Assembly (NCBI RefSeq): GCF_002280675.1
Contig: NZ_NCEN01000001.1
Span: forward strand, 124,001 to 188,000
Length of the DNA: 64,000 nucleotides
Reading direction: 5' to 3'
From: Novosphingobium sp. 32-60-15
GTDB lineage: Bacteria; Pseudomonadota; Alphaproteobacteria; Sphingomonadales; Sphingomonadaceae
In this document: positions 59,101 to 64,000 of the stretch, piece by piece
Numbering within the stretch: position 1 is the first letter of the stretch
How the letters are laid out: each line of letters opens with the position of its first letter
The notes under the pieces: model-generated
The model's input: the letters and a program-made list of their open reading frames with translations, nothing else
What the model was told of the DNA's origin: nothing
Database searches by the model: none
Translations under genes and position numbers: made by a program

Positions 59101-60730
59101 ACAGGCTTTTGCGCCGCACTTCCCGCACACCGTCCGCAAGAACGAAACGAAGCAATGCACCGATTGCCACGTCAGCCAGGACGAGGACAACAACGCCACG
59201 ATGGCGCAATTGCTGCTGCTCGGCACCAATTACGTGAACTTCGTGGGCATGAACGCATGGTTTGGCCTCAGCGGCGGGTTTGAAGCCGTCCGCGTGACCG
59301 AATGGGATGAACCCCAGGCCGTTATCGGATCGTACCTGCACCGCTATGCCTATCCCGATTACTGGAAACAGCACGTCGACAAGAACGGGCGCGAGCTGAA
59401 GAACTGGACACGCGGCAAGCCGTTTGACAGCAAGCTATCGGGCGAAACCACGGGGCAGGAGCAATTCGCCAACGTAGTAGAAGGCACGAAGGATGCGGTG
59501 CGCTGCTTGCAAATGCGCGGTGAATACATGTTCGTGGCCGAGGGCAAGGGCGGTTTCCGCGCTTATGATATCGCCGCCATAGGCGACAAGGGCTTCTCCG
59601 AACGCATCGTCACCGCACCGTTCTCATCGCTCGGCCATGATACTCATGTGAAAACCGCCAACGCCACCTGCATGGCGCTGCCCACCAATCAGGCGATTGC
59701 GCCCACCCGCAATTCGCCCGAACTGCGCGGCATCAATCAGGAACAGCCATTCTCGCCGATCTACAGTTATGCGTTCGTGACGGACTCGGTCGAAGGCCTG
59801 ATCGCGGTCAATGTCGATACGCTGGCCGATGGCGAGTTTCGCAACAACTTCTTCACCCGCGCCCTCACGTTCAATCCCGATGGCGTCCTCACCAGCGCGC
59901 GGCACATCACACTGGCAGGCGATTATGCCTATGTCGTCACTGACAAGGCGCTGGTCACGGTTCACCTGACGAAGCCGTGGAGCCCGGAAAAGCCCTGCGA
60001 GGTGAGCGCGGCCAAGGGGGGTGAGACCTGCCTTGATCCGCGCGTCACCTCGGTCGTTCCGCTGCGTGATCCGCGCGCCACCGCCGTGCAGTTCCGTTAT
60101 CTCTGGGCCACCACGGCGAACGGGCTTGAACTGATCGATATCACCAACCTTGCCCAGCCAAAGCAGGTGGCAGGCGCTGTTGTGCCATTGGCCGATGCGC
60201 GCCGCGTCTACCTTTCGCGCACATACGCCTATGTCGCGGCAAAATCGCAGGGACTGGTCATCGTAGATATTACCGCACCTACGCGGCCATCGATCTACGC
60301 CACTTATACCGCTGGCGGGCAGTTAAATGATGCCGAGGATGTGATCGTCGCATCCACCAACGCCTCGCTGTTTGCCTATGTTGCCGATGGCCGCAACGGC
60401 ATGAAGGTGCTGCAACTCACCTCGCCATCCAGCCAGCCCAATTTCTATGGCTTCTCACCCGAACCCAAGCCCGAACTGATCGCTTGGGCGCGCACGCCAA
60501 CGCCTGCAATCGCGCTGTCAAAGGGGCTGGACCGGGATCGCGGGGTGGATGAAACCGGCGGGCAGATGGCCGTGTTCGGACGGCTTGGCTCCCGCCCGTT
60601 CAATCGCAAGGAAATGGAAGAGCTGTTTCTCAACGCCAAGGGCGAGGTCTTCCGCGTCTCGAACGCGGTGGACATGAGCTTGTGGGTCGGCGCGAAATCT
60701 GCACCCTTGCTGTCCCGAATGGATCGCTAA
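56150..60730 (+). CDS. Giant decahaem cytochrome fused to an LVIVD-type beta-propeller
   Basis: The 1526-residue protein has a signal peptide (to about ALYASGE, not a lipobox). Ten CxxCH sites lie at Cys74, 96, 174, 357, 530, 713, 740, 868, 879 and 1003, with several widely spaced His for sixth ligands. From about residue 1110 to 1490 there are propeller repeats of the LVIVD kind (GLIAVNVDT, GLELIDITNLAQPKQV, GLVIVDITAPTRPS, GMKVLQLTSP). Such fusions occur in few multihaem proteins that I know of. The ATG overlaps the barrel stop. It probably accepts or delivers electrons at, or outside, the outer membrane; the propeller may dock an acceptor or substrate. A hairpin terminator follows. Confidence 0.85.
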   Translation: MTQPMKLPRRFRKLPLASAIAALAALLVPSALYASGEEIAQKITHTRAPAAPRGQPGDTVEEQWAFVDKQNAGCVSCHTKSDHSTMHASPAVVLTCVDCHGGNTKVVADRSWNANSMEYMGALKDAHVLPKYPVAWGWPSSANPQRSYALLAKESPEFIRFVNPSDYRVARDSCGACHMSIIEASERSLMTTGAMLWGGAAYNNGIVPFKNYMFGESFTRAGEPALLKSGSKEIGPDGKPMWGTVTPQEKARGALPVMYPMPKWHTIPPGDVFRVFEDGGRTINPQFPEIGLPNSTGLIQRLDEPGRPDLKQSNRGPATGLRVAIPVLNIHKTRLNDPFLYQMGTNDQPGDYRSSGCAACHVIYANDREPRHSLNFGKCGRDGQTITADPTINALREGQHRKGAYGSYDAAKQEHHDKVRGTVLGGKRGYLGGDKSVPEQSADMEGDCARAISSAEQLVYAPAKGVAPHGTMDHEKMDQASAHALAGLDSKGHAKQTDGHAPTGPVAMQDRERGHPLVHAFTRAIPTAQCMNCHMHQPNIFLNSYLGYTMWDYESDADSMWPGPENRAPRPAGMSDADYAKYFKKQFQPTIDEQREVLDRNPEGASTRGLWRDVEFLRNVYDLNSQTKDTQFADYHGHGWNFRAILKRDRRGNLLDDDGDMTTYGTDKAHIIDPVDPEKFRKAGEGKFVDAGPDNPGKAVHMMDIHAQIGMQCADCHFAQDSHGNGLIYGEVANAVEIGCKDCHGTPDAYPTLLTSNLAAPEKGNNLALLRNADGQRRFEWFNQAYGRRVLVQRSIIDPKLSWEVSLVKDSVDARYQGTMDAAGKPVFNPKAARAKLMAKSASDDGVYKFGTGVAKEARAHRDDDMACFTCHLSWTTSCAGCHLPIEANWKSATHKYEEDYTRNYATYNPQVARDDMFQLGKHQRNKSSGSDPVQFDAAGNPVSGNAITAPIRSTSALILSSTNINRERIYVQQPPISSIGYSSQAFAPHFPHTVRKNETKQCTDCHVSQDEDNNATMAQLLLLGTNYVNFVGMNAWFGLSGGFEAVRVTEWDEPQAVIGSYLHRYAYPDYWKQHVDKNGRELKNWTRGKPFDSKLSGETTGQEQFANVVEGTKDAVRCLQMRGEYMFVAEGKGGFRAYDIAAIGDKGFSERIVTAPFSSLGHDTHVKTANATCMALPTNQAIAPTRNSPELRGINQEQPFSPIYSYAFVTDSVEGLIAVNVDTLADGEFRNNFFTRALTFNPDGVLTSARHITLAGDYAYVVTDKALVTVHLTKPWSPEKPCEVSAAKGGETCLDPRVTSVVPLRDPRATAVQFRYLWATTANGLELIDITNLAQPKQVAGAVVPLADARRVYLSRTYAYVAAKSQGLVIVDITAPTRPSIYATYTAGGQLNDAEDVIVASTNASLFAYVADGRNGMKVLQLTSPSSQPNFYGFSPEPKPELIAWARTPTPAIALSKGLDRDRGVDETGGQMAVFGRLGSRPFNRKEMEELFLNAKGEVFRVSNAVDMSLWVGAKSAPLLSRMDR

Positions 60731-60747
60731 GCTAGTTGGAGAGGAGA

Positions 60748-60771
60748 CCGGGCGTCCGCGCAGGCGCCCGG
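60748..60771 (+). terminator. Hairpin after the multihaem operon
   Basis: CCGGGCG and CGCCCGG form a perfect 7-bp stem with a 10-base loop, 18 bases after the last cytochrome stop. Only a weak T-run (CAATCCTTCC) follows, so termination efficiency is uncertain. It also lies at the end of the convergent minus-strand gene. Confidence 0.5.
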
Positions 60772-60784
60772 CAATCCTTCCGGA

Positions 60785-61162
60785 TCAATTCTGATCCAGC
60801 AGCAACAATTCGCATTCCACTTCCATCAGCGGCGCGGGCAGAACGTCGTGATCAACGCGGGTCACGCTCGCATCAGCCACCAATCTGCTGCGCAACTGGA
60901 ATTCATGGTCGGGCAGGGCTGCAATGAAGCGCTCGCCATCACTCACGGCATCGCTGCCCGCAAAACGCAGCACAACCGTGTGACGCGCGCCGGTAAAGGT
61001 AATACTCGCCCATGGCGCTTCATGGTGGTTGATGACGTCGGCCAGCGGACCTGCCAATTCACGTATCTCGCGTAGCAGCCGTTCACCGGCAGAAAGCCTG
61101 CGTGGCGGCGGGGTCGTTGCTGCTTCAGACGTCGTTTCAAAGCTGCGCGGTTCAAGCAACAT
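60785..61162 (-). CDS. Hypothetical 125-residue protein
   Basis: The start at ATG 61162 (MLLEPRSFETTSEAATT) is chosen for the TTTGGAG site upstream; a TTG start five codons earlier is also open. A variable N-terminal half is followed by a compact alpha/beta region (GERLLREIRELAGPLADVINHHEAPWASITFTGARHTVVLRF). I do not recognise the family. The start lies 11 bases inside the small HTH gene upstream, so the two are an operon. It converges with the multihaem operon. Confidence 0.6.
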   Translation of the reverse strand: MLLEPRSFETTSEAATTPPPRRLSAGERLLREIRELAGPLADVINHHEAPWASITFTGARHTVVLRFAGSDAVSDGERFIAALPDHEFQLRSRLVADASVTRVDHDVLPAPLMEVECELLLLDQN

Positions 61163-61340
61163 GGGCGTTTTCTCCAAAAGTGTTCATGAAATGTTCTACG
61201 CGCTTCACCATTGCAGAACGCGGTTCGCGGCCATTGCGCAAATCTTCGACCAGGCGAGGGTCGTGCGCAGCAAGGCGGCCAAACTTGGTGACGGGCATAC
61301 CGGTCTTCTGAATGAATTTTTCGACTTTGCGGATGAGCAT
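61152..61340 (-). CDS. Small HTH-like protein (62 residues)
   Basis: The protein MLIRKVEKFIQKTGMPVTKFGRLAAHDPRLVEDLRNGREP... resembles a class of small alphaproteobacterial proteins with an incomplete Cro/XRE-like helix-turn-helix (TKFGRLAAHDPRLVEDLRNG). It may bind DNA as a dimer. It is divergent from the S24 repressor gene, with two operator-like palindromes between them, and overlaps the downstream 125-residue gene. The arrangement looks like a small immunity or addiction-type regulatory pair, but no toxin feature is visible. Confidence 0.6.
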   Translation of the reverse strand: MLIRKVEKFIQKTGMPVTKFGRLAAHDPRLVEDLRNGREPRSAMVKRVEHFMNTFGENAHVA

Positions 61341-61386
61341 TGGCTGTTTGACCCTCCGAAATGTGATGAATAAGAGACGACTCGAA

Positions 61387-61432
61387 ATAGGATAAATCCT
61401 ATGTTGACGGTCAAATCCTACATAGCTAGGAA
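61387..61432. promoter_or_regulatory. Two operator-like palindromes in the divergent promoter region
   Basis: ATAGGAT-AA-ATCCTAT (61387-61402) is a perfect 7-bp inverted repeat. ATCCTA-CATAGC-TAGGAA (61415-61432) repeats the same half-site with a 6-base spacer. A TTGACG -35-like box (61404-61409) lies between them, 17 bases before TAGGAA. The S24-type regulator at 61461 probably binds here and represses one or both genes. Confidence 0.6.
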
Positions 61433-61460
61433 AAGTCCTTCGAAAGTGGAGGGACGCCTG

Positions 61461-62171
61461 ATGGATGTATCAAGCCTCACAGAAGCGGATGGTGATGCCG
61501 GAGCGCGTGCGCGGCTCGTTGCGCTTTCCGCTGCGCGAGGCGTCAGTCTCGCTGCACTGTCCGCGCTGATCGGGCGTAACACCACGTATCTCCAGCAGTT
61601 TGTGCGCAAAGGCAGCCCGCGCAAGCTGGAGGAAAATGACCGGCGTACACTGGCCCAATTCTTCGGCGTCGCTGAAACAGAGCTTGGCGCAAGCAATCGC
61701 GAATCTGTGGTCGTGATTGAAAAGAGCGGCGCTTCCACCGTGCCAGTGGGTCTGCGCGCGCCGACGGCGCAATGGGCGGACATCCCACGCCTGCCGCTCG
61801 GCGCATCAGCTGGCCCGGGCGCTCATGCGGCAGAGGAAATTCCCTCTGGACGTCTGCGCTTCTCCAATCGTTGGCTGAAAGGGCAGGGGCTTGAACCGGC
61901 CATGCTTTCGGTAATCGAGGTTGAGGGCGATTCGATGGAGCCGACGCTGCGTGATGGCGATGAAATCCTCGTCGACCGCACACCGCGCCCTTTGCGCGCC
62001 GGAATTCATGTCATCCGGCTGGATGATGTGCTGCTGGTCAAACGGCTCGAAACCGGCCCTGGCGGCACATTGCGCATCATTTCCGATAATGCAGCCTATC
62101 CGCGCATGGAACGGTTGGCGCAGGATGTGGAACTGATTGGCCGTGTCGTCTGGAAAGGGGGGCGGCTTTGA
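61461..62171 (+). CDS. S24-family (LexA/CI-like) transcriptional repressor
   Basis: The protein has 236 residues from MDVSSLTEADGDAGAR, with GGAGGG before the ATG; the open frame begins 20 codons earlier. The N-terminus is a helix-turn-helix-like domain (SLAALSALIGRNTTYLQQFVRKG). The C-terminal peptidase domain has the Ser/Lys dyad in EVEGDSMEPT (Ser158) and LLVKRLE (Lys194). A candidate Ala-Gly cleavage site lies near ASAGPG (about 117). It may respond to DNA damage or act as a non-cleaving repressor. It is divergent from the small HTH gene. Confidence 0.85.
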   Translation: MDVSSLTEADGDAGARARLVALSAARGVSLAALSALIGRNTTYLQQFVRKGSPRKLEENDRRTLAQFFGVAETELGASNRESVVVIEKSGASTVPVGLRAPTAQWADIPRLPLGASAGPGAHAAEEIPSGRLRFSNRWLKGQGLEPAMLSVIEVEGDSMEPTLRDGDEILVDRTPRPLRAGIHVIRLDDVLLVKRLETGPGGTLRIISDNAAYPRMERLAQDVELIGRVVWKGGRL

Positions 62172-62217
62172 TTGGTCCAGTCTTGCCAAGCGTGGCAACA
62201 GACGCCATCTCGCCATC

Positions 62218-62886
62218 ATGAGCCAAACACCTGCCGAACCACCCATGAAGGTGGCCATCATCCCCGTCACGCCGCTCCAGCAGAACTGCACGCTGGTTTG
62301 GTGCACCAAGACGATGAAGGGCGCTTTCATCGATGCTGGCGGTGATCTGGACAAGTTGAAGCTGGCGATCGAACGTTCAGGCGTGACCATCGAAAAGCTG
62401 CTCGTCACGCACGGCCACATCGATCACTGCGGGATGACCGGTATTCTGGCCAAGGAACTGGGTGTGCCCATCGAAGGACCGCATGAGGCGGATCGCTTCT
62501 GGATTTCCCAGCTGAAAGAAGACGGTCAGCGTTGGGGCATCCAAGGTGAGGTGTTTGAACCTGATCGCTGGCTGACTGATGGCGAAACCGTTACCGTCGG
62601 CGATCTTGTGCTGGATGTGATCCACTGCCCCGGCCACACCCCCGGCCACGTCATTTTCTATCACGCGCCTTCGCATTTTGCGATTGTCGGGGATGTGCTG
62701 TTCCAGGGATCGATTGGCCGCACCGATTTTCCGCTCGGCAATCATCAGGACCTGATTGATTCGATTACGCAAAAGCTGTGGCCGTTGGGCAACGATGTGA
62801 CCTTCGTTCCCGGCCACGGCCCTAACAGCACCTTCGGGCGTGAACGCCAGACCAATGCTTTCGTGAGCGATTATGCTTTAAGTTAG
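62218..62886 (+). CDS. Metallo-beta-lactamase-fold hydrolase (GloB/YcbL-like)
   Basis: The protein has 222 residues from MSQTPAEPPMKVAIIPVTP. It has the metal site THGHIDHCGM, a later CPGHTPGHVIFYH, VGDVLFQGSIGRTDFP and FVPGHGPNSTFGRE. This is the short glyoxalase-II-like group, whose members hydrolyse thioesters such as S-lactoylglutathione or remain uncharacterised. The metal residues are complete, so it should be active. The ATG at 62245 is an alternative start. It lies 46 bases after the S24 repressor, possibly co-transcribed. Confidence 0.88.
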   Translation: MSQTPAEPPMKVAIIPVTPLQQNCTLVWCTKTMKGAFIDAGGDLDKLKLAIERSGVTIEKLLVTHGHIDHCGMTGILAKELGVPIEGPHEADRFWISQLKEDGQRWGIQGEVFEPDRWLTDGETVTVGDLVLDVIHCPGHTPGHVIFYHAPSHFAIVGDVLFQGSIGRTDFPLGNHQDLIDSITQKLWPLGNDVTFVPGHGPNSTFGRERQTNAFVSDYALS

Positions 62887-62907
62887 GTTTTGGGGGTTAA
62901 GTTTTTG

Positions 62908-62940
62908 GGCGGGGCCTCCGGACACTCCTGAGGCCCCGCC
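62908..62940. terminator. Bidirectional hairpin terminator
   Basis: GGCGGGGCCTC and GAGGCCCCGCC form a perfect 11-bp stem with an 11-base loop between two convergent genes. T-runs are weak on both sides, so it may act with Rho. Confidence 0.7.
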
Positions 62941-62947
62941 ACAACGC

Positions 62948-63340
62948 TTACATATCTAGCACAATCGATACGGCCCACACGCCAAGGCCCAGCTGTGTCA
63001 ACATTGTGATCAGCGTACCGGGGCCGCGTAAAAAGCCCATGGGTCCGCCGTCCATGCCCATGCCATGGGCGACGCGGCCCAGCATATAGATTGCGGCGGC
63101 ACCTAACAGAAACGGGTTGCCGGTACGTGCCAATTCTATTGTGGCAATCAAAATCAGAACAATCGGCGTGTTCTCTATAAAGTTTGCGTGCGCGCGCATG
63201 CGGGCAATCAGGTTCATGTCCCCGCCATCACCGATGCTGATTTTTTTCGATGCCCGGATCATGCCGACGCGGATGGAAAGCCATGTGTTGATAGCCGCTG
63301 CTGCCGCTGCTGCACATAACGTGATGGGCAAAATCATCAT
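62948..63340 (-). CDS. MAPEG-family membrane protein
   Basis: The 130-residue protein has four predicted helices and the MAPEG signature RMRAHANFIENTPIVLILI in the second segment. The family includes eukaryotic glutathione transferases and bacterial proteins of uncertain activity. The length is typical. It converges with the MBL-fold gene and stands alone; the 260 bases to rpmF hold no gene that I can support. Confidence 0.85.
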   Translation of the reverse strand: MMILPITLCAAAAAAAINTWLSIRVGMIRASKKISIGDGGDMNLIARMRAHANFIENTPIVLILIATIELARTGNPFLLGAAAIYMLGRVAHGMGMDGGPMGFLRGPGTLITMLTQLGLGVWAVSIVLDM

Positions 63341-63600
63341 TTTGGTAAAAACTCCCCCGTTTCAAGCCGCCGATACTATTGGCTGTGGCCCAGACCTAGC
63401 GTGCTCAAGCTTGCAAAGCATCAGAAAATCCGTATAGGCGCGCCTTCGCCCGTGTTTGGCGAATCCCGTTCCTGCTGCGCTCGTCGCTGCGTGCGGGTCC
63501 AGCGTCCGGCTATTGCTGTCGGGATTGGGCTTGTGCGATGGTTCGGTATTCCCTATCGCGCCCGCAACAAACGTACACAATTTCAGGAATAGGTGCCGCG

Positions 63601-63780
63601 ATGGCCGTCCCCAAAAGAAAAACTTCGCCCTCACGTCGGGGCATGCGCCGCAGCCATGACGCTCTCAGCGTTGATGCATTTCATGAATGCTCAAACTGTG
63701 GTGAACTCAAGCGCCCGCACAACCTGTGCAATGCTTGCGGTCACTACAACGGTCGCGAAGTCATCGCCGTCGGGCTCTAA
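63601..63780 (+). CDS. rpmF: 50S ribosomal protein L32
   Basis: The protein has 59 residues beginning [22 protein letters not shown], the strict L32 start, with a zinc-ribbon [17 protein letters not shown]. The next gene is plsX, and rpmF-plsX is the widely conserved order linking ribosome and phospholipid synthesis. Confidence 0.97.
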   Translation: MAVPKRKTSPSRRGMRRSHDALSVDAFHECSNCGELKRPHNLCNACGHYNGREVIAVGL

Positions 63781-63807
63781 GCCCATCAACGGGGGGGATT
63801 CGGGAAC

Positions 63808-64000
63808 ATGAGCCTGCCGCGTATCGCCGTCGATGCGATGGGCGGGGATGAGGGTGTGCGCGTCATGGTTGAAGGCGCGGCAATTGCCCGCCGCAGCCAT
63901 GATCGCTTCAAGTTCCTGCTTGTCGGGGATGAAGAGCGCATCAAGCAAGCGCTCGATCATCACCCGAACTTGCGCGGGGCGTCGGAGATTCTCCACGCCC
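63808..64000 (+). CDS. plsX: Phosphate acyltransferase PlsX, 3' end outside window
   Basis: The first 64 residues are visible: MSLPRIAVDAMGGDEGVRVMVEGA. The AVDAMGGD motif is diagnostic of PlsX, which makes acyl-phosphate from acyl-ACP for phospholipid synthesis. A GGGGGGA ribosome site precedes the ATG. It is 27 bases after rpmF. Confidence 0.94.
   Translation, partial: MSLPRIAVDAMGGDEGVRVMVEGAAIARRSHDRFKFLLVGDEERIKQALDHHPNLRGASEILHA

Noticed and set aside
50729..60730. Nitrite- or hydroxylamine-metabolism locus because of the c554-like cytochrome
   Set aside because: There is no HAO, NrfA-type (CxxCK) or ammonia monooxygenase gene. The barrel and propeller partners do not fit nitrification.
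61152..62171. Prophage remnant around the S24 repressor
   Set aside because: No integrase, structural or lysis genes and no attachment repeats are visible; neighbours are housekeeping genes.

Overview
The window reads as a chromosomal segment of an aerobic alphaproteobacterium of the Sphingomonadales, most likely Sphingomonadaceae (Novosphingobium/Sphingobium-like). The signs are an outer-membrane TonB receptor with surface lipoprotein, 4-hydroxybenzoate and lignin-aromatic genes (PobA, a LigE/LigP-type glutathione transferase, a DesA/LigM-type O-demethylase), an atpHAGDC operon, moderately high GC, and several palindromic REP-like elements of the type common in this order. No rRNA, tRNA, CRISPR array, transposase or phage structural gene was found.

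Layout. 1-6.4 kb: the 3' part of a giant filamentous-haemagglutinin-like protein, translationally coupled to a TPR-CHAT protease-like protein. 6.4-8.4 kb: small genes (spermidine-synthase-like, DUF6481-like, TPR). 8.4-13.8 kb: a surface lipoprotein, a TonB-dependent receptor and a PhoB-like response regulator with an atypical receiver. Pho-box-like 11-bp-spaced repeats lie upstream of both the lipoprotein and the regulator. 13.9-16 kb: pobA and a divergent AraC regulator. 16-20 kb: a GGDEF-EAL protein, an RluE-like pseudouridine synthase and a secreted propeller-like protein. 19.9-24.6 kb: a MetE-like/NTF2-like/IclR operon converging on LigE-like and O-demethylase genes. 24.9-29.9 kb: the F1 ATP synthase operon on the minus strand, with palindromic elements in two gaps. 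30-38 kb: a trypsin-like membrane protease, ada, an FeS photolyase, priA, a DUF4197 lipoprotein and a transaldolase-like gene. 38-50.6 kb: cobT, a nitroreductase, a CHASE2-adenylate cyclase with two paralogous secreted proteins, cysS (with an in-frame palindromic insertion), a hydroxyacid dehydrogenase, an acetolactate-synthase-like ThDP enzyme and an aldehyde dehydrogenase. 50.7-60.7 kb: a four-gene multihaem cytochrome/outer-membrane barrel operon. 60.8-64 kb: a small HTH pair diverging from an S24 repressor, a metallo-beta-lactamase-fold hydrolase, a MAPEG protein, rpmF and the start of plsX.

The most striking system is the 50.7-60.7 kb operon. It has four genes joined by three TGATG overlaps: a pentahaem cytochrome (one Cx4CH site), a lipoprotein with two HbpS/GlcG-type domains, a large beta-barrel ending in Phe, and a 1526-residue protein with ten CxxCH sites followed by LVIVD-type propeller repeats. 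The layout resembles a porin-cytochrome electron conduit, but the parts differ from MtrCAB, and the setting (an apparently aerobic aromatic degrader) is unexpected. Second-rank candidates are the adhesin/CHAT pair, the CHASE2-cyclase operon with its paralogue pair, and the Pho-box-like regulatory circuit. All functions are inferred from sequence reading only; no database search was run.
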